This document shows positions 35,952-44,475 of a DNA stretch of 64,000 bases, piece by piece. Position 1 is the first letter of the stretch. The number at the start of each line of letters is the position of its first letter. Below the pieces are notes generated by a model that worked only from the letters and a program-made list of their open reading frames with translations, did no database searches and was not told where the DNA came from. The stretch comes from Kitasatospora sp. NBC_00458. Its GTDB lineage: Bacteria; Actinomycetota; Actinomycetes; Streptomycetales; Streptomycetaceae. The position numbers were made by a program, and so were the translations under genes. The stretch is from positions 7,721,001 through 7,785,000 of the forward strand of contig NZ_CP107904.1 in the NCBI RefSeq assembly GCF_036013975.1, given 5' to 3'.

Positions 35952-38337
35952 GGTCCGCCGCTCCCGTGGTGCCCGTGGTCTCCGCGGTGCCCGCGGGGCT
36001 CGCCACGGCCGTCGGCTCCCCGGGCGGCTGACCCTGCTGCGCCGACAGCTCCGCCGCGAGCGGGGCCGGCAGTGGGCCGTGGTGGAGCAGGGTCAGCCGC
36101 CGGGCGGCCCGGGTGAGCGCGACGTACAGGTCCGAAGGCCCCTGGGCGAGCAGCCCGGCCGGGTCGACCAGCACCACCGAGTCGAACTCCAGGCCCTTGC
36201 AGGCCCGGACGGTCAGGGCGCCGAGGCCGGCGGCGAGCGCGTCCGGGGCGATCACCCCGAGGGTGCCCGGCGCCGCGGGGAGCCCGGCGAGGGCGGCGGC
36301 GTAGTCGCCGTCCGGCACCGGCACCGCGCGCGGCCGGTCGTCGGTGCTCCGGACCGACTCCGGCGGCCGCCGGGCCGGGTCGTGCACCCGCAGGACGGCG
36401 GCGGCCAGGGCCATGACCGCGGCCGGGGTGCGGTAGTTGACCGTGAGCCGCTCCTCGCGCCAGCGGCCCGGCAGTTCGCGGTCCATCACCTCGGCCCAGG
36501 ACCGGGCACCGGCCGGCGAACCGGTCTGGGCGAGGTCGCCGACCACGGTCAGCGAACGGGCCGGCACCCGGCGCATGACGGCCCGCCAGGCCATCGCGGA
36601 CAGCTCCTGGGCCTCGTCGACCACCACGTGCCCGTACGCCCAGCTGCGGTCGGCGCCGGCGCGTTCGGCGGTGCTCCGGTACGGGCCGGCGTCGTGGAAC
36701 CGCTCGGCGAGCAGCTCGGCGTCCAGGGTCGGATCGTCAGACTGGCCGGTGCCGGTGAGCACGCCCCGGGCGTACCGCAGGTCATCGGCGTGCGCCCGGT
36801 CGGCGGCGCGGGCCCGGGCCCGGGTCACCGAGGGGTCCTCGCCGAGGAGTTCGGCGGCCTCGTCGAGCAGCGGGACGTCCCCGGCGGTCCACGCCGAACC
36901 CGGCGGGCGGAGCAGGGCCCGCCGCTCGGCCGCCGCGAGCCCGGGGGCGGCCGCGGCCAGCAGTCCGGGATCGGAGAGCAGCCGGTCGATCAGCCGGTGC
37001 GGCGTCAGGACCGGCCAGAGGGCGTCCAGCCGGGCGCGGACGTCCGGCTGCGCCCAGAGCTCGCGCGGCGCGTACCGGGCCTCCTCCTCGTCGTACGGGT
37101 GGCCGAGGGTGAGCGACTGCTCGACGGCGAGGGCGTCGAGCAGGGTGCGGAGGAAGAACACCCGGGCGCGGTTGTGCGGCAGCCGGAGCCCCCGGGCGGC
37201 CTCCCGGGCCTCGGCGCAGACCCGTCGGGGCAGCCGCAGCTCCCCGCCGAGGGCCACCGGATCGCCGTCGGGCAGCAACTGGTGTGCCGCGACGGCGCGT
37301 TCGACCACGTCCGCCATCCACGGGCCGCCCTTGACCGCGGCGGTGGCCGGAGCGTCCTCGCCGGTGGCCCGGACACCGGGGAACAGCTCCCCGACGGTGC
37401 GGAGCACCACCCCGGTCTCGCCGAGCTCGGGCAGCACCCGGCCGATGTAGCGGAGGAAGGCCGGGTTCGGGCCGATCACCAGGATGCCGCGGCGCTCCAG
37501 CACCGCGCGGTGCGTGTACAGCAGATAGGCGGCGCGGTGCAGCGCGGTGACGGTCTTGCCGGTGCCGGGCCCACCCTGGACGACCAGCGCGCCGGGCAGC
37601 GGGGCGCGGATCACCCGGTCCTGCTCGGCCTGGATGGTGGCGACCACCGTGTCCATCCGGCCGGTCCGCTCCCGGTCGAGCGCCGCCAGCAGCGCGGCCT
37701 CGCCGACCAGCGTGCGCCGAGCGTCCTCGGGGAGGGCGGCCAGGTCGAGCGCCTCGTCGTCCAGTCCGGTCAGGGTGCGGCCTTCGGTGCGCAGGTGGCG
37801 GCGGCGGACCACGTCGCCGGGCTCGGCCGGGGTGGCGGTGTAGAACGGGCGGGCGGCGGGGGCGCGCCAGTCGAGCAGCAGCGGCTCGTGGCCGTCGTCG
37901 GTGAGGCCGGTCCGGCCGACGTAGCGGGTGGTGCCGTCACGGTGGTCGAGGCGGCCGAAGCAGAGGCCGCGTTCGACGGCGTCGAGCCGCGCGGTGTGGC
38001 GGGCGGCCTCGGCGGCGCGGAGCTCGCGCTCCAGCCGGGCCTGGTGGGTGCCGCCCGGGCCGGCTCCGGCGCCCGCGGCGGCGAGGTCGCGGCGGGCGCG
38101 GGCGCGGGCTCCGTCGAGTTGGGCGTAGAGGGCGGTGAGCTGCGCCTGTTCGGCGTCCAGGGCCTCGGCGTGGTGGGGCTCGGGGTGGTGGGGCTCGGAG
38201 CCGGCGTGGTCGGGTTCGGGGGCGGTGCGGTGGGGCCCGGGCGCGGCGGGGTGGTGGCGCTCGGCGGGGTGGGCCCCGGGCGGGCGGGGCGCACCCGCGG
38301 GGAGCGGAGTGGTGGGAACCGCTGGAGATTCGCTCAT
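35929..38337 (-). CDS. helD: HelD-like superfamily 1 helicase/ATPase
   Basis: An 802-residue UvrD-like ATPase of the HelD/HelR type that frees RNA polymerase from stalled complexes. An N-terminal coiled-coil region (about 60-120, rich in Ala/Arg/Glu) probably enters the polymerase secondary channel. Walker A is VVQGGPGTGKTVTALHRAAY, Walker B VVVDEAQELSAMAW, motif III VVGDLAQTGSP, motif IV LTVNYRTP and motif VI LYVALTRAARRL. The first 55 residues are Pro/His-rich. ATG 38337 has AGGA about 11 nt upstream. Actinobacterial HelR-type proteins can confer rifamycin tolerance; whether this one does is not shown by sequence. Confidence 0.9.
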   Translation of the reverse strand: MSESPAVPTTPLPAGAPRPPGAHPAERHHPAAPGPHRTAPEPDHAGSEPHHPEPHHAEALDAEQAQLTALYAQLDGARARARRDLAAAGAGAGPGGTHQARLERELRAAEAARHTARLDAVERGLCFGRLDHRDGTTRYVGRTGLTDDGHEPLLLDWRAPAARPFYTATPAEPGDVVRRRHLRTEGRTLTGLDDEALDLAALPEDARRTLVGEAALLAALDRERTGRMDTVVATIQAEQDRVIRAPLPGALVVQGGPGTGKTVTALHRAAYLLYTHRAVLERRGILVIGPNPAFLRYIGRVLPELGETGVVLRTVGELFPGVRATGEDAPATAAVKGGPWMADVVERAVAAHQLLPDGDPVALGGELRLPRRVCAEAREAARGLRLPHNRARVFFLRTLLDALAVEQSLTLGHPYDEEEARYAPRELWAQPDVRARLDALWPVLTPHRLIDRLLSDPGLLAAAAPGLAAAERRALLRPPGSAWTAGDVPLLDEAAELLGEDPSVTRARARAADRAHADDLRYARGVLTGTGQSDDPTLDAELLAERFHDAGPYRSTAERAGADRSWAYGHVVVDEAQELSAMAWRAVMRRVPARSLTVVGDLAQTGSPAGARSWAEVMDRELPGRWREERLTVNYRTPAAVMALAAAVLRVHDPARRPPESVRSTDDRPRAVPVPDGDYAAALAGLPAAPGTLGVIAPDALAAGLGALTVRACKGLEFDSVVLVDPAGLLAQGPSDLYVALTRAARRLTLLHHGPLPAPLAAELSAQQGQPPGEPTAVASPAGTAETTGTTGAADPTGPTGR

Positions 38338-38441
38338 CGATGTGGTATCCTTGCGGCGTAAGACTTCTGCGGACACGTGCGGTGAGTGCTCAATTGCCGC
38401 AGCCTACCCGATCCGGCGGCGTTCGGGCTGACCTCGGCTGT

Positions 38442-38447
38442 TAGGCT
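38442..38447 (+). promoter_or_regulatory. -10 element of purB
   Basis: TAGGCT ends 8 nt before GTG 38456, giving a leader of zero to two nucleotides. No clear -35 is present. Confidence 0.5.
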
Positions 38448-38455
38448 TGCGAAGC

Positions 38456-39886
38456 GTGAGCGCGAAGCCCCAGATCCCCAATGTCCTGGCCTCCCGGTAC
38501 GCTTCGGCGACCCTGGCCCAGCTGTGGTCCCCCGAGCACAAGGTGGTGCTGGAGCGGCACCTCTGGCTTGCCGTCCTGAAGGCCCAGCAGGACCTCGGCG
38601 TCGAGGTGCCGGCCACGGCCGTCGCCGACTACGAGCGAGTGCTCGACCAGGTCGACCTCGGCTCGATCGCCGCCCGTGAGCGGATCACCCGGCACGACGT
38701 CAAGGCCCGGATCGAGGAGTTCAGCGACCTCGCCGGCCACGAGCAGATCCACAAGGGAATGACCTCCCGGGACCTGACCGAGAACGTCGAGCAGCTGCAG
38801 ATCCGGCAGTCGCTGGAGCACGTGCGCGACCGCACCGTGGCCGTCCTGGTCCGGCTCGGCCGCCTCTCCGCCCAGCACACCGAGCTGGTCATGGCCGGCC
38901 GCTCCCACAACGTGGCCGCGCAGGCCACCACCCTGGGCAAGCGCTTCGCGACCGTCGCGGACGAGCTGCTGGTCGCCTTCCGCCGCCTGGAGGAGCTGAT
39001 CGCCCGCTACCCGCTGCGCGGGATCAAGGGCCCGGTCGGCACCGCCCAGGACATGCTGGACCTGCTCGGCGGCGACACCGACAAGCTCTCCGAGCTGGAG
39101 CGCCGGGTCGCCGCGCACCTCGGCTTCGACAACGTGCTCACCAGCGTCGGCCAGGTCTACCCGCGCTCGCTGGACTTCGAGGTGCTGACCGCCCTCGTCC
39201 AGCTGTCCGCGGCCCCGTCCAGCCTGGCCAAGACGATCCGTCTGATGGCCGGCCACGAGCTGGTCACCGAGGGGTTCAAGGAGGGCCAGGTCGGCTCCTC
39301 CGCGATGCCGCACAAGATGAACACCCGTTCGTGCGAGCGCGTCAACGGCCTGGCCGTCATCCTGCGCGGCTACGCGTCGATGACCGCCGAGCTGGGCGGC
39401 GACCAGTGGAACGAGGGCGACGTCTCCTGCTCCGTGGTCCGCCGGGTCGCGCTGCCGGACGCCTTCTTCGCCTTCGACGGCCTGCTGGAGACCTTCCTGA
39501 CCGTCCTCGACGAGTTCGGCGCCTTCCCCGCCGTGATCGAGGCCGAGCTGGACCGCTACCTGCCGTTCCTGGCCACCACCAAGGTGCTGATGGGCGCGGT
39601 CCGCGCGGGCGTCGGCCGGGAGACCGGGCACGAGGTCATCAAGGAGCACGCCGTCGCCTCCGCGCTCGCCATGCGCGCCGGCGCCCGGGAGAACGAGCTG
39701 CTGGACCGCCTCGCGAACGACGGGCGGATCCCGCTCGACCGGGCCGCGCTGGACGCGCTGCTGGCCGACCGGCTCTCCTTCACCGGCGCCGCCGGTGCCC
39801 AGGTCGCCGAGGTCGTCCGGCAGATCGAGGCGGTCGCGGCCGCCCACCCCGAGGCCGCCAAGTACGCCCCGGGTGACATCCTCTGA
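38456..39886 (+). CDS. purB: Adenylosuccinate lyase
   Basis: A 476-residue fumarase/aspartase-superfamily enzyme that catalyses two steps of purine synthesis: cleavage of SAICAR to AICAR and of adenylosuccinate to AMP. The superfamily signature GSSAMPHKMNTRSCE is at about 280-294 with catalytic S281/S282, and the HDVKARIEEF and TSRDLTEN segments bind substrate. GTG 38456 is used; the TTG 9 nt upstream is inside the -10. It is divergent from helD with 118 nt between starts and appears almost leaderless. Codon use is C-rich, typical of a well-expressed gene. Confidence 0.95.
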   Translation: MSAKPQIPNVLASRYASATLAQLWSPEHKVVLERHLWLAVLKAQQDLGVEVPATAVADYERVLDQVDLGSIAARERITRHDVKARIEEFSDLAGHEQIHKGMTSRDLTENVEQLQIRQSLEHVRDRTVAVLVRLGRLSAQHTELVMAGRSHNVAAQATTLGKRFATVADELLVAFRRLEELIARYPLRGIKGPVGTAQDMLDLLGGDTDKLSELERRVAAHLGFDNVLTSVGQVYPRSLDFEVLTALVQLSAAPSSLAKTIRLMAGHELVTEGFKEGQVGSSAMPHKMNTRSCERVNGLAVILRGYASMTAELGGDQWNEGDVSCSVVRRVALPDAFFAFDGLLETFLTVLDEFGAFPAVIEAELDRYLPFLATTKVLMGAVRAGVGRETGHEVIKEHAVASALAMRAGARENELLDRLANDGRIPLDRAALDALLADRLSFTGAAGAQVAEVVRQIEAVAAAHPEAAKYAPGDIL

Positions 39887-39905
39887 CGTTCCGTCAGGCC
39901 TTCCG

Positions 39906-41456
39906 TCAGGCCTTCGAGGGCCCCGTCGCCGTACCGGTGGCGGGGCCCTCGCCGTGCCCGGACGCCCCCGGCGCGAGGTGGCCCGGGTCCAGCGGCGGGC
40001 CGTTGGTGGAGCAGGAGTAGCGGCAGTCCGGCTCGGCCACCGGGTGGTCCTCCGGGGCCAGTACGTTGCCGCGGACGGTGGCCAGCGCGGTCAGCCCGCC
40101 GGCCACCAGCAGCCCCGCGCAGATCAGCATCGCGGTGTGGAACGCCGCGTCCACCGAGGCCGGCACCTGGTAGGCGTCCCCGCTCAGCCCGGCCAGGGCG
40201 GGCAGCGCGGCGACCGCGAGCAGGCCGGCCGCCCGGGCGGCGGCGTTGTTGACGCCGCTGGCGATGCCCGCGTGCCGCACCTCCACCGCCGCCAGCACCG
40301 TCGCGGTCAGCGGCGCGACCAGCAGCACCATTCCGGAGCCCATCACGGTGACGGCCGGCAGCACGTCCGTCCAGTACGAGGCGTCCGGGCCGATCCGCAG
40401 CATCAGCAGCACCCCGGCCGCGCAGAGCAGCGGTCCGACGGTGAGCGGCAGCCGGGGCCCGATCCGCTTGCCCAGCCGGCCGGCCCGCGCGGAGAGCGCC
40501 AGCATCAGCACCGTGATCGGCACCAGGGCCACCCCGGAGACCAGCGGGGAGAAGCCGGAGACGATCTGCAGCTGCACGACGAGCAGGAAGAAGACCCCGC
40601 TGAACGCCGCGTAGACGGCGAGGGTGACCAGGTTGACCGCGGTGAACAGGCGGGACGAGAAGAGGCCCAGCGGCAGCATCGGCTCCGGCGTGCGGCGCTC
40701 GACGACGACGAAGGCCACCCCCAGCAGGATCCCGGTCGCCCCGGTGAGCCATACACCGGGGGAGAGCCCCTCCCCGGCGGCGGTGAGCGCATAGGTGAAC
40801 GTGCCCAGGGCCAGCGCGGCCAGCACCGCGCCGAGGACGTCGAACCGCCCGCTGGAGGCCTCGTCCCGGCTCTCCGGCACGTGCCGGGCGGCCACCGCGA
40901 CGACCAGCACGGCCAGCGGGACGTTCAGCAGGAAGATCCACCGCCAGCCGGGCCCGTCCACCAGCCAGCCCCCGAGGAACGGTCCGACCGCCGCCGACAC
41001 CCCGCCGAGTCCGGACCAGAGGCCGACCGCGGCCGAGCGGTCCTCCGGGTGGAAGACCGCCTGGAGCATCGCCAGCGACCCCGGGGTGAGCAGCGCCCCG
41101 CCGACGCCCTGCACCGCGCGGGCGGCGACCAGGACCTCGATGGTGGGGGCGGCGGCGCAGGCCGCCGACGCGACGGCGAACCAGACCACGCCGAGCAGGA
41201 AGATCCGGCGCCGGCCGTACCGGTCGCCGAGCGCGCCGCCGAGCAGGATCAGTCCGGCCAGGGTGAGCAGATAGGCGTTCAGAGTCCACTGCAGGGCGGA
41301 GAGCGGGGCGTCGAGGTCGACGCCGATCCGGGGCAGCGCGACGTTCACGACGGTCCCGTCGAGCATCGCCAGGCTGGAACCGAGCACCGTCGCCAGAAGT
41401 ACCCAGCGACCCTGCGCGGTGCCCAACCGCAGGGTGCCGGCCTCGGAGGTGGCCAC
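39906..41456 (-). CDS. MFS drug exporter, DHA2 family
   Basis: A 516-residue transporter with 14 transmembrane helices. Motif D1 is LDGTVVNVALPRIGVDL, motif A GDRYGRRRIFLLG, motif C SGLGGVSAAVGPFLGGWLVD. Substrate likely a drug or secondary metabolite. The C-terminal 50 residues are a soluble tail with CRYSC and many Gly/Pro. GTG 41456 has no Shine-Dalgarno. The stop overlaps the hairpin that terminates purB from the other direction. No regulator is adjacent. Confidence 0.88.
   Translation of the reverse strand: MATSEAGTLRLGTAQGRWVLLATVLGSSLAMLDGTVVNVALPRIGVDLDAPLSALQWTLNAYLLTLAGLILLGGALGDRYGRRRIFLLGVVWFAVASAACAAAPTIEVLVAARAVQGVGGALLTPGSLAMLQAVFHPEDRSAAVGLWSGLGGVSAAVGPFLGGWLVDGPGWRWIFLLNVPLAVLVVAVAARHVPESRDEASSGRFDVLGAVLAALALGTFTYALTAAGEGLSPGVWLTGATGILLGVAFVVVERRTPEPMLPLGLFSSRLFTAVNLVTLAVYAAFSGVFFLLVVQLQIVSGFSPLVSGVALVPITVLMLALSARAGRLGKRIGPRLPLTVGPLLCAAGVLLMLRIGPDASYWTDVLPAVTVMGSGMVLLVAPLTATVLAAVEVRHAGIASGVNNAAARAAGLLAVAALPALAGLSGDAYQVPASVDAAFHTAMLICAGLLVAGGLTALATVRGNVLAPEDHPVAEPDCRYSCSTNGPPLDPGHLAPGASGHGEGPATGTATGPSKA
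39915..39951. terminator. Bidirectional terminator, purB / MFS gene
   Basis: The stem CGAGGGCCCCG...CGGGGCCCTCG (39915-39951) follows the purB stop and lies within the last codons of the convergent exporter gene. A direct repeat TTCCGTCAGGCC (39889-39900 and 39901-39912) precedes it. Confidence 0.7.
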
Positions 41457-41745
41457 GGCCCGATCGTCCGCCCCGGGGGCCTACGTGACAAGGGTCACCG
41501 GGGGCGTGTCGGCGAATGGCTTTCCGTGAGTGATCGTGTGCGGAACGGTCCGGAAATCGGCGGAGGGTCGTGGATCAGTGGCACGCGGTGAATTGATTGT
41601 GTGCGTACTGTGCAGCCGATCATTCGGAGCGTGACGGGCCCCGGGGGTTTTGTTGCGGGTTCAAGAGATCGACATTGCTTCACTCGGACGGATGAGTTTT
41701 AGTTCAGCGACCGCCCGGCGTCAGCCCGGGTGGCCACCGGGTGGA

Positions 41746-41914
41746 ACGCCTAGTCCTGCCGCTGCCCGGTGGTACGCAACGAACTCTGTACGGCAGGAGC
41801 GGGGGACCCAAAGGTAAGTCGCCGGACCGGAATTCACGGTCCGGCTTGGGGTGAAGCCGCCTTGATGCGGCCGGGCAACTCCAGCCCGAACCCGACAGCT
41901 CACCTCGCAGGCGT
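41746..41914 (+). promoter_or_regulatory. c-di-AMP (ydaO-yuaA) riboswitch
   Basis: The leader contains the actinobacterial ydaO core: GCAGGAGCGGGGGACCCAA, GGGGTGAAGCCGC, GCCGGGCAACTCCAGCCCG and GAACCCGACAGCTCACCTCG. The terminal helix pairs CGCCT (41748-41752) with AGGCG (41909-41913). It ends about 18 nt before the M23 peptidase start. Such elements control cell wall hydrolases (rpfA and relatives) in streptomycetes and normally turn expression off when c-di-AMP is high. Confidence 0.92.
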
Positions 41915-41931
41915 CGGAGAGGACATTCCCC

Positions 41932-42918
41932 ATGCCCGCACAGGCTCGTCGTATCGCCCTGCCCCGCGCCGTCCGCATCGGCATCGCCACCGCCGTCACC
42001 GGCGCCGCCTTCGCCCTCCCGCTGGTCACCACCGTCAGCGCCCAGGCCCACGAGGCCCCGGCCGCGAAGCCCCACACCAGCACCTGGACCGGCGCCGCCA
42101 GCGTCGACGCCACCCCGGCCGCTCCGGCCGCCGAGACCGCTCCGGCCGCCCAGGCCGAGGCGAGCTACAAGGTCGTCGGCGGGGATACCCTGTCGAAGAT
42201 CGCCGCCGCCAAGAACGTCCAGGGCGGCTGGGAAGCCCTCTACGAGCACAACCGCTCGGTCATCGGCGCCAACCCGAACCTGATCTACCCGGGCCAGCAG
42301 CTCGGACTCGGCGGCAAGGCCGTCGAGTCCGCGAAGCCCGCCGCGCCCGCCGCCAAGCCGCAGGCCTCGCAGGACTCGGCGAAGCCGGCCGCCAAGCCGA
42401 CCGCGCCCGCCGCGAAGCCCGCCGCCCCGGCCGCCAAGCCCGCTGCCCCGGCCGCCAAGCCGGCTCCGGTCCAGGCCGCGAAGCCCGCCGCCCCGGCCCC
42501 CGTCGCCGCCTCCGGCTACGTCGCCCCGCTGGCCGGCGCCAAGCTCGGCACCGCCTACGGTGTGGCCGGCTCGATGTGGTCCTCCGGCCACCACACCGGT
42601 GTCGACTTCTCCGCTGCCACCGGCACCCCGCTGCGCGCCATCGCGGCCGGCACCGTGGTGAAGGCCGGCAACGGCGGCGCCTACGGCAACGAGGTCGAGA
42701 TCAAGCTCGCCGACGGCAAGTACGCCCAGTACGCGCACCTGTCCTCGATCGCGGTGAAGGTCGGTCAGACCGTCACCGCCGGCCAGCAGATCGGCCTCTC
42801 CGGTGCGACCGGCAACGTGACCGGCCCGCACCTGCACTTCGAGATCCGCACCGGCTCGGAGTACGGCTCGGACATCGACCCGATCGCCTACCTGCGGGCG
42901 CACGGCGTCTCGATCTGA
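41932..42918 (+). CDS. Secreted LysM / M23 peptidase (cell wall hydrolase)
   Basis: A 328-residue exported protein. The signal peptide spans about 1-40 (helix AVRIGIATAVTGAAFALPLV, then VSAQAHEA). A LysM domain at about 78-125 (KVVGGDTLSKIAAAKN, then YPGQQLGL) binds peptidoglycan. A linker of PAAPAAKP repeats runs from about 135 to 195. A lysostaphin-like M23 domain follows with the zinc ligands in HHTGVDF and in GPHLHFEI and a third His in YAHLSS. It would cut peptide cross-links during growth or spore germination. The c-di-AMP riboswitch upstream couples it to osmotic and cell wall signalling. Confidence 0.95.
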   Translation: MPAQARRIALPRAVRIGIATAVTGAAFALPLVTTVSAQAHEAPAAKPHTSTWTGAASVDATPAAPAAETAPAAQAEASYKVVGGDTLSKIAAAKNVQGGWEALYEHNRSVIGANPNLIYPGQQLGLGGKAVESAKPAAPAAKPQASQDSAKPAAKPTAPAAKPAAPAAKPAAPAAKPAPVQAAKPAAPAPVAASGYVAPLAGAKLGTAYGVAGSMWSSGHHTGVDFSAATGTPLRAIAAGTVVKAGNGGAYGNEVEIKLADGKYAQYAHLSSIAVKVGQTVTAGQQIGLSGATGNVTGPHLHFEIRTGSEYGSDIDPIAYLRAHGVSI

Positions 42919-42940
42919 CCCGTCCGGTCGATTCGAGCGG

Positions 42941-43045
42941 CCTGAGGGTCTGAGGGCTTGAAAGCCTGAGGGTCTGAAGGACTGAGGGGCTTGAAGGCCT
43001 GAGGGTTTGAAAGTCTGAAGGCTTGAAGGCTTGAAGGCCTGAACG
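42941..43045. repeat. 8-bp tandem repeat array
   Basis: Thirteen units of the degenerate octamer NYTGARGG (forms CCTGAGGG, TCTGAAGG, CTTGAAGG, TTTGAAAG) run head to tail, with one extra base at 42989. It starts about 20 nt after the M23 stop. Of the 590 nt between the M23 and DUF2470 genes the rest, beyond the two hairpins listed separately, shows only short GC-rich repeats (43300-43420) and no protein-like frame. Confidence 0.75.
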
Positions 43046-43052
43046 GCCTTGG

Positions 43053-43090
43053 CGGTCGGACCGGTCCGATTGGGCGGACCGGTCCGACCG
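43053..43090. terminator. Perfect 16-bp inverted repeat
   Basis: Arms CGGTCGGACCGGTCCG (43053-43068) and CGGACCGGTCCGACCG (43075-43090) enclose ATTGGG. There is no T-run. Each arm is itself nearly palindromic, so it could also be a protein site. Confidence 0.5.
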
Positions 43091-43211
43091 AATACCAGAA
43101 CCACCGCTGGGTGCGGGGTGAACGACCTCCCGGGATGGTCATGTCGGGTGACCGCTCGACCGGGTGATCGCCGCACCACCAGTGGATCCACGGGCGCGGG
43201 ACACGCCCGTT

Positions 43212-43270
43212 CGACCGGCCCGGTTCGCGAAACCTCCTTTCGCGAACCGGGCCGGTCGTCTTTGTTTTCA
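43212..43270 (+). terminator. Strong intrinsic terminator
   Basis: A perfect 21-bp stem (arms 43212-43232 and 43238-43258, loop CCTCC) is followed by TCTTTGTTTT. This is the only classical T-tailed terminator between the M23 gene and the convergent DUF2470 gene and probably ends the M23 transcript after about 340 nt of untranslated sequence. Confidence 0.85.
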
Positions 43271-43509
43271 CCCCCCCTGACTCGGGGGGAATTCCTTCGG
43301 CGTTTTCCCGGCGGAGTCCGGTCGCGGGGTGGGGCCGTGGAGCGCCGGCCGGGGTCGCGGGTCGCGGGTCGCGGGGTCGCGGGTGTGGGTGCGGTCGACC
43401 CGGTGGGGTGTTCGCGGGGCTCCTGGCCGTCCGTCACCGGCGCGTGGGTGACCGGCGGGCGTCGGGACGGCCGCTCCGCCGGGTCGGGTGGTGGGGCGCG
43501 CCGGGGCGC

Positions 43510-44229
43510 TCAGGGCCGGTGGGCGGGCTCCGCATGCTGGGCGGCGGTCAGCAGCTGGTGCACGCGGTGCCCGAAGTCGTCGGCGTCGTGGGCCGGTTCG
43601 GGGAAGACCAGACGCACGTCGCGGTGGCCGTGCGGGTGGTCGAGGCGGAGCACCAGGCCGTACCGGTCGAGGGCGAGCGGACGGACGTCGGGCCGCTCGG
43701 TGAGCAGCTCCTGGTCGAGGAGGCGGGTGAGCACCTCCAGGGCGTCCGAGTGGTCGTCGGCGAGGTGGGTCAGCATGCCGGCCTCGTAGCGCGCGAGCGG
43801 GTCGGGCGCGGCGAGCGCGAGGTCGGCGCCGGTGAGCGCACTGGTGCCGTACGGGGTGGAGAGGACGGCGTGGGCGACGTCCAGGCGCAGGTGGACGCTG
43901 AGGCCGTCGTCGGCGAGGTGGGCGAGGTGGAGTCGCCCGGCCAGGGTGAGGCGGCCGCGGACCCGGTCGCGGACGGCGACCGGGGCGATGTCGGTGAGGT
44001 CGAGGACGACGGGGAGGCCGTCCTGCTCGCGGGCGGTGGCCAGGGTGAGCGGGGCGTCGAGCGGTGCGCGCAGCCGGATCCGGGAGCCGTGCACCGACAC
44101 GGGGGTGGTGAGTTCGTGGTGCTCGCCGCAGGCGCGGACGACGACGGAGGAGGCTGCGCAGAGCAGGCTGCCGACCCGTTCGGCGGCGGTGGGCTCGGGG
44201 ACCTCGGCGTCGATGGGGGTGGGGCTCAT
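43510..44229 (-). CDS. DUF2470 domain protein, iron-box regulated
   Basis: A 239-residue soluble protein. The C-terminal part matches DUF2470, the domain found at the end of HugZ-type heme-degrading proteins (MLTHLADDHSDALEVLTRLL, later FPEPAHDADDFGHRVHQLL). The N-terminal half resembles a split barrel (VSVHGSRIRLRAPLDAPLTL). It may bind heme or take part in iron release, which agrees with the IdeR/DmdR-type box 17 nt upstream of the start. ATG 44229 has GGAGG 6 nt upstream. Confidence 0.85.
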   Translation of the reverse strand: MSPTPIDAEVPEPTAAERVGSLLCAASSVVVRACGEHHELTTPVSVHGSRIRLRAPLDAPLTLATAREQDGLPVVLDLTDIAPVAVRDRVRGRLTLAGRLHLAHLADDGLSVHLRLDVAHAVLSTPYGTSALTGADLALAAPDPLARYEAGMLTHLADDHSDALEVLTRLLDQELLTERPDVRPLALDRYGLVLRLDHPHGHRDVRLVFPEPAHDADDFGHRVHQLLTAAQHAEPAHRP

Positions 44230-44245
44230 GGCAACCTCCGGCTAG

Positions 44246-44264
44246 TTAGGTGAGCCTAACCTAA
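44246..44264 (-). promoter_or_regulatory. Iron box (IdeR/DmdR1-type operator)
   Basis: TTAGGTGAGCCTAACCTAA matches the 19-bp consensus TTAGGTTAGGCTAACCTAA at 17 positions. It sits directly upstream of the DUF2470 gene, where Fe(II)-loaded regulator would block transcription. Confidence 0.85.
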
Positions 44265-44363
44265 TGACTTGCATGGCGGTAGGCAAGGCGGCGCGGTCGT
44301 CCCGCGCGGTCGTCCTGGGCGGGTGAGTGGAGGGGGAGGTGTGCGCGGACCGATATGCCGCGC

Positions 44364-44417
44364 TTGCAAGTAACCGGCGGTCGGTCGTATTGTCGACGCT
44401 GGTAGTTGCGCACGCAA
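44364..44417 (+). promoter_or_regulatory. Promoter and palindromic operator of MFS gene
   Basis: TTGCAA (44364-44369) and TATTGT (44388-44393) are separated by 18 nt. The palindrome TTGCG-CA-CGCAA (44406-44417) lies just after the predicted start of transcription (about 44400) and could be a repressor site. Confidence 0.5.
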
Positions 44418-44475
44418 TGGTCTGCTGCGCGGTCGACCGGTACCCCCTGCAACGCTCCGGAAAGCGGTCCCTCTC

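Noticed and set aside
38350..38362. CTTGCGGCGTAAG upstream of helD resembles the core of the rifamycin-associated element (CTTGCGGCAAG).
   Set aside because: It has a two-base insertion and lacks the GGGG/CCCC arms of the element, so I do not claim rifamycin control.
41520..41640. A possible Crp site near GTGGATCAGTGGCAC before the M23 gene.
   Set aside because: The half-site spacing is one base too long for the GTG-N6-GNCAC pattern.
42888..43510. A possible small gene between the M23 and DUF2470 genes.
   Set aside because: The open frames pass through the octamer array and hairpins, giving repetitive translations with no start signal.
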